Part shown: piece after piece, positions 45,180-53,114 of the stretch | How the letters are laid out: every line of letters begins with the position of its first letter | How positions within the stretch are numbered: position 1 is the stretch's first letter | Origin: an uncultured Saprospiraceae bacterium | GTDB taxonomy: Bacteria; Bacteroidota; Bacteroidia; Chitinophagales; Saprospiraceae | DNA length: 64,000 bases | Direction of reading: 5' to 3' | Assembly (NCBI GenBank): GCA_937926205.1 | Contig: CALEYL010000074.1 | Location: forward strand, 124,001-188,000 | Made by a program: the position numbers and the translations under genes | Notes under the pieces: generated by a model | What the model was told of the DNA's origin: nothing | Databases searched by the model: none | The model's input: the letters and a program-made list of their open reading frames with translations, nothing else

Positions 45180-45701
45180 TTAGTTCAGTTTAATGCCTTC
45201 CACCAACGTTTTCACGTAGGCCTCGCGCTCAGGGTCACCCTTGAGTTCGCGTTGCAGGATTTTTTCTGCGACCTGAATGGCCAGCATACCCGACTGGTTT
45301 TGGAGATCCACCATGGCAGCCATGCGCAGGTTATCAATTTCCTGCTTGGCGTTTGAAAGAACGCGCTGCGCTTCTTCCTTGGCCTTTGCTTTTGCCTCGT
45401 TGACGATGGCCTCTTTCATTTCTTTGGCCTCTTTCAGCATTTTGGAACGCTCTTCACGAGCTTCCACGAGGAGTTCCTCGTTTTTAGCTTTCAGATGCGA
45501 CATTTCATCACGGGCTTTTTTAGCCTCGTCGAGCGCCGTTTGGATATCCTGTTCGCGTTTTCTCAGCGCACCCTGGATCGGCTTGAAGGCCAGTTTCCCC
45601 AATACGCCCCAAACCAGCAGAAAAATCAGCAAGGTCCAGAAGGTTAAACCTGGATCTGGTTTGATGACAGAGAAGTCAGTGAGGAAAAATAGATTGGTCA
45701 T
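45180..45701 (-). CDS. atpF: ATP synthase F0 b subunit
   Basis: 173-aa peripheral stalk protein: one N-terminal membrane helix (PGLTFWTLLIFLLVWGVLGKLAF, about 17-39) and a long charged coiled coil rich in E/K/A (EARE..., AKAKEEAQRVLSNAKQEIDN). Length and layout are standard. Confidence 0.94.
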   Translation of the reverse strand: MTNLFFLTDFSVIKPDPGLTFWTLLIFLLVWGVLGKLAFKPIQGALRKREQDIQTALDEAKKARDEMSHLKAKNEELLVEAREERSKMLKEAKEMKEAIVNEAKAKAKEEAQRVLSNAKQEIDNLRMAAMVDLQNQSGMLAIQVAEKILQRELKGDPEREAYVKTLVEGIKLN

Positions 45702-45821
45702 GTCCGGTCAATATTTTATGTTAATTCCGTTGAACTTCAAATCTGATGCTTTTTGAAGAGGCGCTGCCGCGAGCCAACCGCTGCGACAGGCCTTTTCTTT
45801 TTTAGCAAGACAGTTCGCAAA

Positions 45822-46019
45822 TTATGCGCCCTGCAGCAGACCTACTACGATTGCAAACAAAGCAGCGCCTTCTACCAAAGCGGCAGTAAGGATCATGTTG
45901 CTGCGGATATCGCCAATCGCTTCAGGCTGACGTGCCATAGATTCCAATGCACCACGGCCGATCAGACCTACGCCGATGCCGGCGCCTAATGCTGCAATAC
46001 CAGCTCCAATTGCACCCAT
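45822..46019 (-). CDS. atpE: ATP synthase F0 c subunit
   Basis: 65-aa proteolipid made of two membrane helices joined by the polar loop RQPEAIGDIR (about 30-39). The ion-binding glutamate is E50 in AALVEGAALF. The glycine-rich first helix (GAGIAALGAGIGVGLIG) packs the ring. I do not see the glutamine and serine/threonine ligands that mark sodium-binding rings, so proton use is the better guess. Confidence 0.95.
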   Translation of the reverse strand: MGAIGAGIAALGAGIGVGLIGRGALESMARQPEAIGDIRSNMILTAALVEGAALFAIVVGLLQGA

Positions 46020-46061
46020 TGTAAAAGAATTTTATTGAGTGATGAAAAATATTCTCGATTC

Positions 46062-46180
46062 TAGATTCTAGATGTTAGATACTAGATGTTAGATTTTAGA
46101 CTGTTTCCGAAATCAGAGCATGCTTTCATCTCCCTTCCCGGATCAATCTAATGTCTTATATCTAATGTCTCAAATCTCAC
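46062..46180. repeat. 7-bp arrays in inverted orientation between atpB and atpE
   Basis: TAGA words start at 46062, 46069, 46076, 46083, 46090 and 46097, an exact 7-bp period. After a 45-bp spacer the other strand's version appears (TCTAATG, TCTTATA, TCTAATG, TCTCAAA from about 46147 to 46178). The two halves can pair imperfectly. The element lies within the ATP synthase operon. Confidence 0.8.
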
Positions 46181-46186
46181 AAAAAA

Positions 46187-47437
46187 TCAGTGTGCTTCCT
46201 CGTGGTGTCCTTCTTCGACGGCAGCTCCGATATAGGAAGCAGTCAGAATTGCGAAGATGAACGCCTGCAGGAAGGCTACCAGTAATTCGATTAAGTTCAT
46301 AAATGCCGTAAACAACCCGCCGACTACAATACCGGCAGAAGCGCCGCCAAGACTCTCACCATTTTTTCCAAAAAGGAAAATCAAGCCGATAAGGCTCAAT
46401 ATGATGATGTGCCCGGCAGATATATTGGCAAACAAACGAATCATCAGGGAAAATGGCTTGATGAACAAGCCCAGAATTTCAATCGGCGTCAGAATGAGCT
46501 TCACCCAGGCCGGAATACCCGGCATCCAGAAGATGTGCTCCCAATAGTGCTTTTTGCCGTTGATGTTGGTTACAATGAAAGCCAGCACCGCAAGGCTCAG
46601 CGTTACGGCAAGGTTACCGGTTACGTTGGCACTTCCGGGGAAAATCGGAAGCAGGCCGAGCAGGTTGCAGAACAGAATGAAAAAGAACAGGCTCATGATG
46701 AAAGGCTGAAAGCGTTCGTAGTGCTTCTCGCCAATCATGGGGCGTGCTACTTCATCACGGATGAAAACAAAAAAGACTTCAAAAAACGACTGGATGCCGC
46801 TTGGTGATTTGCCGTCATTTTTGCGGTAACCTTTTGCCACCATAACAAAAATGAAAATCAGCAGAAAAGCCGCCAGCAACATCGTCATCACGTTTTTGGT
46901 GATGGAGAAATCGTAGAATGACGTAATGCCGCCGCCCAGAATGCCGCCGTCCAGCGTAGATGGCTTGTCTAATTTATATTCTTTGCCTTCGTGAATGGCG
47001 TAATAAACGTCTGTTTTTTTCTCTTTGCCCATCGACATCATCGTTTCCTCTTTGTGAATGATGCCTTCGATGTGCGCTTCGCCTTTCGGGAAAGACGGGT
47101 CTGCAATCCGGTTTACACGCCCGTGGTTCAGCACATAGCCGTCAATGGCTTTGTGTCCGTGCTCGAATTTTCCTGAAGATAAAAAAGTCCAGCCCTCGCC
47201 GGGTGCATAGAGGAAACAGGGCAGTGGCAGGTGTACGCCTTTCCAGATGTGGAATTCATTGGCGTCAGCAATGTGGTTCATCACCGTACTGACCGCATCG
47301 TAAGCCGCCGTGTCATGGGCTTCTTCATGCGTGGCAGAAGCGGCCTCCGTGCCGTGATCCTGTGCATACATGGGGAACGACGCCAGATTCAGCATCGCAA
47401 AAATCAAAATGGAGAAACGCAGGTATATCGCCTTCAC
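46187..47437 (-). CDS. atpB: ATP synthase F0 a subunit with exported N-terminal domain
   Basis: 416 aa. The C-terminal ~220 residues are the membrane subunit a, with the essential arginine near 333 in MIRLFANISAGH and the helix QAFIFAILTASYIG. As in other Bacteroidota AtpB, a signal-peptide-like start (VKAIYLRFSILIFAMLNL...MYAQ) and a His/Glu-rich periplasmic domain of ~130 residues precede it. I choose GTG 47437: the frame is open to 47557, but a -7 promoter box at 47473-47480 lies inside that extension and the signal peptide begins at VKAIYL. First gene of atpBEFHAG. Confidence 0.93.
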   Translation of the reverse strand: MKAIYLRFSILIFAMLNLASFPMYAQDHGTEAASATHEEAHDTAAYDAVSTVMNHIADANEFHIWKGVHLPLPCFLYAPGEGWTFLSSGKFEHGHKAIDGYVLNHGRVNRIADPSFPKGEAHIEGIIHKEETMMSMGKEKKTDVYYAIHEGKEYKLDKPSTLDGGILGGGITSFYDFSITKNVMTMLLAAFLLIFIFVMVAKGYRKNDGKSPSGIQSFFEVFFVFIRDEVARPMIGEKHYERFQPFIMSLFFFILFCNLLGLLPIFPGSANVTGNLAVTLSLAVLAFIVTNINGKKHYWEHIFWMPGIPAWVKLILTPIEILGLFIKPFSLMIRLFANISAGHIIILSLIGLIFLFGKNGESLGGASAGIVVGGLFTAFMNLIELLVAFLQAFIFAILTASYIGAAVEEGHHEEAH

Positions 47438-47472
47438 AAGTCTGTACTTTAAAGGGTTTCCAAAAACCGGTG

Positions 47473-47480
47473 CAAATGTA
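47473..47480 (-). promoter_or_regulatory. -7 element (TACATTTG) of the ATP synthase operon
   Basis: TACATTTG on the minus strand, 35 bp before the GTG start of atpB, with T-rich sequence about 25 bp further upstream at the place of a -33 element. Confidence 0.6.
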
Positions 47481-47665
47481 GAGCGTTTTGCGCGGATAAA
47501 AAAGCATGTTTTTTGTTTTTTTCTGAGAAGATACCTTAAGTACGAATTGAGAAACAATCAGTTGTATATAGTTACTTTGACAGGCTCCGTTTATTATTTT
47601 ACCCAAATCGCCCTTTTGCCAAATAATTATCTTCGGCAACGCTTTGTTGTTAGAATTTTAATAAC

Positions 47666-47734
47666 GGTGGACGCCTGCCTGCCGGCAGGCAGGGTAGACG
47701 GTGGACGGTGGACGGTGGACGGTGGACGGTGTGC
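47666..47734. repeat. GGTGGAC heptamer array around a perfect 20-bp palindrome
   Basis: GGTGGAC occurs at 47666, a degenerate copy at 47693, then exact copies at 47700, 47707, 47714 and 47721 and a variant at 47728. The palindrome CCTGCCTGCCGGCAGGCAGG occupies 47674-47693. A second heptamer run (TTTATCC, three copies, about 47772-47795) follows and forms the end of the next gene. Confidence 0.8.
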
Positions 47735-47772
47735 TCCGAAATTAGCAATCTGCCCACTTTAACCTTTCTACT

Positions 47773-48882
47773 TTATCCTTTATCCTTTATCCTTGACATT
47801 ACCTTCAACAACCCGTCAACCGCCTCTTCCAGCCCGCCTTCCGGAAAAAGTGCCGGATCGGGTGCTTTCCGTGTTTTGGCTTCTAACAGCGCTTTTTTAA
47901 AATCAAAATGCGCCTGTTCCCAAACACTGAAGACACCTTTGTCAGACCAGTATTCCGCCAGATACTCCTGCTCGGTCTGACCGGGCGTAGGAATCAGTAT
48001 TGCCGGTTTTCCAATGCGTGCCAGATCCATCATCGTGCTGTAGCCGGAACGCGCAATGATGACGCCGGCGGAAGAAAGGACACCATTCAGCACTGCTGCG
48101 CCAAGGGCAGGGATTGTTGTGATGGCAGCGTCTCCTTCCGTCAGCGTCCTCTCCTGCTGCAAAAGCTCCGGTTTTCCCTGCACCAGCAGCAAACGGATAT
48201 CCATCTGTTTTGCCTGCTCCAGAATAATTTTCTCCAGCAGGCTGCGCTGCGGTTCCGGTCCCGAAAGCACCGCGACGACCTCGTACCGCTCCTGTACCTC
48301 CAATCGTTGCATCCTGCTGAGCAGGCCAATGTAGCGCCCGCCGGGCAACACAGGGTGCGAAAGGGCGCCCGCAAGTGTGTTTACTCCTTCGGAATAATCG
48401 GGTATCCAAAGCCCGTCATAACGACGGATAGCCCAGCGGTTGAAGGCATTCACGGCGGCGCTAAGCCAGGGGTTGGGGGTGCGGATGTGCAATTGGTGGG
48501 TGATAAAAATACAGGTTGCCCGCCGTGTAAAACAGCCGAAACGGCAATCTGAAATGACGGCGTCTATGTCGTGCCGTCGAACGAAACGGCGCAGCATGAA
48601 ATGTTCTTTTAGGATAGCCCTGTTGATTTTGAACAATTGACCGGCAATGCTTCGCACCATGCTGGCTTTGTGGTAGCGGATGTCGTAAGCGGGCAATTCC
48701 AAGTAGGGCAAATCCGGAAATTCACTGCGCAGCAAAGCCAATGCCCGGCCACTGCTTGCCAGCCAAACTACAACGCCCTGTTGCTGCAATGCCCGAACCA
48801 CCGGAATGCAGCGCGCTGCATGTCCAAGTCCCCAGTCGAGCGCAGCAACGAGGATTTTAGGTCTGTCTTTGGGCATTGCCAT
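47773..48882 (-). CDS. MurG-like (GT28/GT-B) glycosyltransferase
   Basis: 369 aa from ATG 48882. The N-terminus KILVAALDWGLGHAARCIPV is the GT-B donor/acceptor start seen in MurG-like and related UDP-sugar transferases. The C-terminal half has IARSGYSTMMDLARIGKPAI then PTPGQTEQEYLAEYW, the UDP-sugar-binding region of this group. No membrane segment is evident. Substrate unknown. The last codons (SRIKDKG, stop) are formed by an AGGATAA heptamer repeat. The frame is open to 48924, but those residues (MSHNRLICSK...) precede the conserved start. Confidence 0.82.
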   Translation of the reverse strand: MAMPKDRPKILVAALDWGLGHAARCIPVVRALQQQGVVVWLASSGRALALLRSEFPDLPYLELPAYDIRYHKASMVRSIAGQLFKINRAILKEHFMLRRFVRRHDIDAVISDCRFGCFTRRATCIFITHQLHIRTPNPWLSAAVNAFNRWAIRRYDGLWIPDYSEGVNTLAGALSHPVLPGGRYIGLLSRMQRLEVQERYEVVAVLSGPEPQRSLLEKIILEQAKQMDIRLLLVQGKPELLQQERTLTEGDAAITTIPALGAAVLNGVLSSAGVIIARSGYSTMMDLARIGKPAILIPTPGQTEQEYLAEYWSDKGVFSVWEQAHFDFKKALLEAKTRKAPDPALFPEGGLEEAVDGLLKVMSRIKDKG

Positions 48883-48890
48883 CAGATGCT

Positions 48891-48898
48891 TAGCTTTG
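48891..48898 (+). promoter_or_regulatory. -7 element (TAGCTTTG) of the 139-aa lipoprotein gene
   Basis: Matches TAnnTTTG on the plus strand, 18 bp before ATG 48916. The 33-bp gap is shared with the divergent glycosyltransferase gene. Confidence 0.5.
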
Positions 48899-48915
48899 CT
48901 GCAAATTAACCTATT

Positions 48916-49335
48916 ATGCGACAATCAGCCTTACTTTTTTTAACGGCAATCCTGCTGCTCAGCGCCTGCAATACCGAACAAAGCACCCAGGAACAACGCT
49001 GGGAAGATATGATGGCGGTGCACGATGAGGTCATGCCTAAAATGGGCGAAATCAACCGCATCAGCCGGGCCATTCGTGCACAGATGGACACCGTACCGCC
49101 CATTGATACATTGTTAAAATTACAGCAGCTTGATCTGCTCATCCGCCTTGGCAAAGCAGAAGAGAGCATGATGGTGTGGATGAATGAACTCGAAGTGCTG
49201 GACGATTTGCGCGCCACCAAATCGCATCAGGAGATTCTCCGGTACATCGACTCTGAAAAAAAGCGCATCGACGCCGTGCGCGATTCTATGACGGCGAGTA
49301 TTCAGGCAGGAGAAGCGGCCTTGGGGAAGGAGTAG
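48916..49335 (+). CDS. Small helical lipoprotein (139 aa)
   Basis: Lipoprotein signal MRQSALLFLTAILLLSAC with the cysteine at residue 18. The mature protein is almost entirely helical and charged (QRWEDMMAVHDEVMPKMGEI, MMVWMNELEVLDD, EILRYIDSEKKRIDAVRDSM) and probably forms a coiled coil. Proteins like this are common and uncharacterised in Bacteroidota. It is a single-gene unit ending in a long repeat hairpin. Confidence 0.72.
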   Translation: MRQSALLFLTAILLLSACNTEQSTQEQRWEDMMAVHDEVMPKMGEINRISRAIRAQMDTVPPIDTLLKLQQLDLLIRLGKAEESMMVWMNELEVLDDLRATKSHQEILRYIDSEKKRIDAVRDSMTASIQAGEAALGKE

Positions 49336-49337
49336 AT

Positions 49338-49410
49338 GGTCGTTGTTGGTTGTTCGTTGTTGGTTGTTCGTTGTTCGTTCTAACCAACAACGAACAACCA
49401 ACAACGAAGA
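49338..49410. repeat. Heptamer array with inverted halves, probable bidirectional terminator
   Basis: The left half repeats CGTTGTT/GGTTGTT, and the right half repeats ACCAACA/ACGAACA, its complement, with the centre near 49380. The halves can form a stem of more than 20 bp. It lies exactly between two convergent genes. Confidence 0.75.
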
Positions 49411-49414
49411 ACTC

Positions 49415-50008
49415 CTAAAACTTGATTCCCACGCTGGCGGTCAGCATGTTGTTCCTGCCTTCAGAATCGTTAAAAAACTTTGAAAGGCCGATTTCGTAAT
49501 TCAAATCCACGGTAAAGAACAACACATTGAGGCCGAGGCCCACATTGGCGCCCCAGGTCATGCGGTTCAGGTCTTCGATGTTAAGATCGAAAGAAGGGCG
49601 TTCTTTGACGCCAATCACATAAGCAGGTACAATACCACCTCTGGCCTGTAAGCCGATAAGCCCGCCTTTGCCAGTCAGTTTAAACCCGATGTTTACAGGC
49701 GCCCGCAGGCTCTGGATGGTCGTTTCTTCGCTCAGATTCACATCGTCCGGCGACTCAATTTCTTTGAACAATCTGGCGGTAACGCTATAGTAGTGTAATC
49801 CCGGATTCAAAAACACAACACCTTTGCCGAGGCGCAAATCGAAGCCGGCATTCCAACCCGCACGGGCTTCTGCATCTATGTCCTGTAGTTTGGTATCGAG
49901 CGCTGAGAGGTTAACACCCATTTTAGGGTTGATCGAAACTTGTGCATTCAAGGGCATGGTAGCCAATCCTAAAAATGCAATGGCAACAGAAGCGATGGCG
50001 ATTCTCAT
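49415..50008 (-). CDS. Outer-membrane beta-barrel protein (PorT/OmpW-like size)
   Basis: 197 aa from ATG 50008 (MRIAIASVAIAFLGLA, cleavage near LNAQ). The mature part is a series of amphipathic strands: VSINPKMGVNLSAL, AGWNAGFDLRLGKGVVFLNPGLHYYSV, APVNIGFKLTG, GANVGLGLNVLFFTVDLNYEIGLSK. It ends in LTASVGIKF with the terminal phenylalanine expected by the BAM machinery. Eight strands are likely. Function not recognisable. The frame is open 11 codons further upstream. Confidence 0.8.
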   Translation of the reverse strand: MRIAIASVAIAFLGLATMPLNAQVSINPKMGVNLSALDTKLQDIDAEARAGWNAGFDLRLGKGVVFLNPGLHYYSVTARLFKEIESPDDVNLSEETTIQSLRAPVNIGFKLTGKGGLIGLQARGGIVPAYVIGVKERPSFDLNIEDLNRMTWGANVGLGLNVLFFTVDLNYEIGLSKFFNDSEGRNNMLTASVGIKF

Positions 50009-50182
50009 AATGAATAGGTGGTTTTGTTTGCAAATTTTCAAAATACCACACCTAAACGATGCTGTTTGCCCAAACTGATGTGAAGGAAGTATGAAAATCT
50101 CGTTAAAGGGAGGTTAAGGTAGGAAGTAGAAGATATTTGGTAGAAGGTAGAAAGAGGGCATTGTGCCTGGAAGGAGCAGGGA

Positions 50183-50223
50183 ATGGGCAAAATGGCAAAC
50201 GCGGAGTTTGCCATTTTGCCCAT
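50183..50223. terminator. 18-bp perfect hairpin after the BlaR1-like gene
   Basis: ATGGGCAAAATGGCAAAC (50183-50200) is exactly complementary to 50206-50223 with a 5-nt loop. It lies 30 bp behind the stop of the minus-strand M56 gene. TTGC words continue at 7-8-bp spacing to about 50236, and a GTAGAAG heptamer run precedes it at about 50115-50155. Confidence 0.7.
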
Positions 50224-50253
50224 TTGCCTATTTGCAAATTAATCAAAAACCCT

Positions 50254-52470
50254 CTACTGCACCACGAGTTTATGGACAAACGGCTCCGAACCTTCCTGAG
50301 AAACCATGATGTAAACGACACCTTTTGGCGCTCCGGCTAAGTTGATGGTCTTGTCATAAACACCGTTAAAGGCATTGACTGACTGTTCGAAAATAACTTT
50401 TTGCGCAGCATCCACGATACGGATGGTCACCGGCTTCACATCTGCTTCAAAATACACCCGTACTTGCCTGGAAGCAGGATTGGGCGATGCGCTGAAATTG
50501 GCGGGTTCGAACACTTTTTTCATCGCTTGCGGCTGTGGCGTTGCACTTCCCTCTGGCTTTGGCGCAGGTCCCTCCAGTTTAAATTTAATCGGCATGTTGA
50601 ACTGAACGTTCACGAGGCGCCCTCTTTGTTTGCCGGGTATCCAATCGGGCATTTCGCCGACTAAACGCAGCACTTCTTCATCACAGCCGCCGCCAATACT
50701 GCGCTCAATTTTAGCATCGCGGATTTTACCCGATTTATCCACAACAAAGGAGACGACCACGACGCCTTCTATCCCGGCCTCACGCGCGGCCTTTGGGTAT
50801 TTAATGCCTTTGTAAATGAATTCCAGCATCGCCCGGTCGGCGCATTGTTTCTTGGCTGCCTGGTCCAGTTCGCTGTTTTCACAGCCTTCGCCCGGGAAGC
50901 GCGGCATTTCTTCGACGACTTTAAAAACTTCGTCGCCACCTGTTGCCGGCTGGTTGGCATCCAGTTTGAATTTTATCGGCAGTTTCATCTCGCTCTTCAC
51001 CGCTTTTCCGTCCTTTTGGGCAGGAATCCACTTCGGCATCAGGCCAATGACGCGTTTTACTTCTTCATCCGTACCACCGCCGATGCTTTTGACAATGGCG
51101 ATATCGGTAAGGCTTCCGTCGGCATTCACCGCAAAAGAAACCACCACGGTACCTTCTATTGCAGACTCTTTTGCCACTTTTGGGTATTTCAGGTTTTCGC
51201 CAATGAATGCCATTAATTTGCCCGTGGAGCAACTGCTGCGGGCATCCTGCTCTTTCAGTTCCTCACAGCCCGGGAAGCGCGGCATTTCATCAACCTCCCC
51301 CATGTTTTTTTTGGTGGTAATCAGGATAACGCCGTTTGCTGCCCGGTCCCCTTTTAGCTTGATGGCAGCTTCTCCTTTCAATACTTCTACCCGCTCTATA
51401 TTTCCAGGATTGAGTGCCGCAATCTCTTTCTGGTCAACTTCTTTGCCATCAATAAAGTAAAGGGGTTGCGGTTCATCTTTTGAGTCCGAAATAACCAATT
51501 GAGCCGGGCCATCCGAGACCACATGAAAATTGGACTCCGGCGCTTTTTCCTGAAATCCCACTACAACCACCGGTTGATCCAAAACGGTCGCCTGAGCCAG
51601 TGCTTCGCGGTTGGCAAAAAGCAGCATGGCCAACACCAGTAAAGGGAAAACCGTCAGGTATTTCAACAGGGCGGATTTCCCGGATTTTGTTTTAGTCATC
51701 ATCGTGATTCGTTTTTTTAGTTGTGAATGAAAAAAGTGATTTGCAAGGGCAGGTTGCAATCCGGAATGCGCCTGCCTGATCAACAAATGGCCATATTCTT
51801 TACGCCGCGCCGTTCGCAATACGGCGTGGTCGGCTAAATATTCGTGTACGGTGCGCAGGGAGCGGCGGTACCAGTAAAGCGGCAGGCTCCACCACAGGAA
51901 AATGCACGCAAGTTCAAGCAGCAGCACATCAAGGGTGTGCCGGCCCGCGATGTGTTCCAACTCGTGCTTCGTTATTTTTTCGAGATCTTCGGCATTGAAC
52001 GCGCTGTGCCTGCTGACGAACAGGCAGCTTCCGAAAGAAAACGGGAGCTGCACACTTTCCGTCACAATGAGGGTGTAATCGGGGTATCGGCTTTTTTGCC
52101 CTTTTAAAAACAGTCGGGTGATTTGGCTAAGGCCATATAAAAAGCGGAACCCTGTAATGGCCACGCCGAGCCAATAGACAGGCATCAGAATTCGCCATAT
52201 ATCAAAGGTTCCTTCGGCTGAAGCCCTGATGACAATCTCAGCGTTTGCGCCAATTTGAGCCATGGGCAGCCAGGTTGTCAATGAAATTTCAGGGGTCTGC
52301 ATGACCCAGGACACCGGAATCTCCAGATGTGGAATGAGTGCTCCCAGCGCCAGGGTTGACAACAAATACCAGCGATTGAGCTTAAAGAAAGTTTCGCGAC
52401 TAAGGGTCAAGGCATAAAAACCATAAAAAAGCAGCCAGCATAAAGAACTTTCGAGTAGGTATGGTGCCAT
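50254..52470 (-). CDS. BlaR1-like M56 peptidase fused to plug-like, two TonB C-terminal and T9SS domains
   Basis: 738 aa. N-terminal third: four membrane segments and an M56 zinc peptidase with HELEH (about 168-172) and a downstream EYLADHAV. At about 330-385 is a segment like the SusC/TonB-receptor plug (LYFIDGKEVDQKEIAAL, IERVEVLKGEAA, ANGVILITTKK). Two TonB C-terminal domains follow (KYPKVAKESAIEGTVVVSF at ~430; KYPKAAREAGIEGVVVVSF at ~565). The last ~75 residues (FSASPNPASRQVRVYFEA ... FVHKLVVQ) read as a T9SS type-A sorting domain. M56-TonB fusions are known from Bacteroidota; the T9SS-like end on a polytopic inner-membrane protein is odd. It lies 22 bp behind its blaI-type repressor gene. 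Confidence 0.9.
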   Translation of the reverse strand: MAPYLLESSLCWLLFYGFYALTLSRETFFKLNRWYLLSTLALGALIPHLEIPVSWVMQTPEISLTTWLPMAQIGANAEIVIRASAEGTFDIWRILMPVYWLGVAITGFRFLYGLSQITRLFLKGQKSRYPDYTLIVTESVQLPFSFGSCLFVSRHSAFNAEDLEKITKHELEHIAGRHTLDVLLLELACIFLWWSLPLYWYRRSLRTVHEYLADHAVLRTARRKEYGHLLIRQAHSGLQPALANHFFHSQLKKRITMMTKTKSGKSALLKYLTVFPLLVLAMLLFANREALAQATVLDQPVVVVGFQEKAPESNFHVVSDGPAQLVISDSKDEPQPLYFIDGKEVDQKEIAALNPGNIERVEVLKGEAAIKLKGDRAANGVILITTKKNMGEVDEMPRFPGCEELKEQDARSSCSTGKLMAFIGENLKYPKVAKESAIEGTVVVSFAVNADGSLTDIAIVKSIGGGTDEEVKRVIGLMPKWIPAQKDGKAVKSEMKLPIKFKLDANQPATGGDEVFKVVEEMPRFPGEGCENSELDQAAKKQCADRAMLEFIYKGIKYPKAAREAGIEGVVVVSFVVDKSGKIRDAKIERSIGGGCDEEVLRLVGEMPDWIPGKQRGRLVNVQFNMPIKFKLEGPAPKPEGSATPQPQAMKKVFEPANFSASPNPASRQVRVYFEADVKPVTIRIVDAAQKVIFEQSVNAFNGVYDKTINLAGAPKGVVYIMVSQEGSEPFVHKLVVQ

Positions 52471-52492
52471 GTCATTTCCTTTTGAAAGCCAA

Positions 52493-52864
52493 TTAATTGT
52501 CTTCTTCCAACTGATCCAGCAATTCGTTCAGTTCTTCGGGATTCAGGTCTTTTTCCTTTACCATAAAAGAAACCAGACGTTCCATCGAACCATCGAAGTA
52601 ATCGGATACCAATTTCTGGAGGCTGAGCTTGCTGTATTCTGTTTTGCTGACCGCAGGCCGGTATTCATAGGTGCGCCCATAGGCCTTGTGGGTCAGAAAT
52701 CCTTTTTCCTCCAGGATGCGCACAATGGTAGAGATGCTGCTGTGCGGTGGTTTTGGCGGGCCGACTGTTATTTCGATGTCGTCCCGAATGTCGCTTACGG
52801 TGCAGGGACCAAGCCGCCAGATGATCTGCATGATTTCTTCTTCTGCTTTCGTTAGTTTGTTCAT
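52493..52864 (-). CDS. BlaI/MecI-family repressor
   Basis: 123 aa from ATG 52864. Winged-helix start MNKLTKAEEEIMQIIWRLGP, recognition region SSISTIVRILEEKGFLTHK, then YEYRPAVSKTEYSK, where BlaI proteins carry the cleavage-sensitive linker, and a C-terminal dimerisation helix (LNPEELNELLDQLEEDN). It should repress its own operon until the membrane peptidase signals. The frame is open to 52960, but those residues fall in the leader. Confidence 0.93.
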   Translation of the reverse strand: MNKLTKAEEEIMQIIWRLGPCTVSDIRDDIEITVGPPKPPHSSISTIVRILEEKGFLTHKAYGRTYEYRPAVSKTEYSKLSLQKLVSDYFDGSMERLVSFMVKEKDLNPEELNELLDQLEEDN

Positions 52865-52959
52865 TGTACAAGGCGTTTCGATGGTAATTAAGTCTGTTTT
52901 ACCTACATGTCGCCCGCTTCTCGGAGAGCAAGCAGAGCGTTCGATAGCTGCAAGGGGCA

Positions 52960-52992
52960 AGTGAGGGTGTCACTTGAAGTGACGCCCTCACT
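52960..52992. repeat. 33-bp quasi-palindrome in the blaI leader
   Basis: AGTGAGGGTGTCACTT (52960-52975) is complementary to 52977-52992 with one mismatch and almost no loop. It lies between the candidate promoter and the ATG of the BlaI gene. Confidence 0.55.
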
Positions 52993-53009
52993 ATCCACAA
53001 TTGAAAGAA

Positions 53010-53051
53010 CAAAACTAAAAAATAAATTCTATAACTAAAAATTAAGTTATA
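53010..53051 (-). promoter_or_regulatory. Promoter of the blaI operon with overlapping palindromic operator
   Basis: -7 element TAGTTTTG at 53010-53017 (minus strand). The palindrome TATAACT ... AGTTATA (53030-53036 and 53045-53051) is centred where a -33 element would be. BlaI-type repressors bind such dyads over the promoter. Operator function is inference. Confidence 0.45.
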
Positions 53052-53114
53052 AAAACACAGATGCAGGAAGATAAAAAAATGGTGGGTGGACTTTGCAAAA
53101 AAAATAATGCCCCA

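Noticed and set aside
47438..47557. Upstream ATG start for atpB
   Set aside because: The added 40 residues are basic and Phe-rich, contain the promoter box and would hide the signal peptide.
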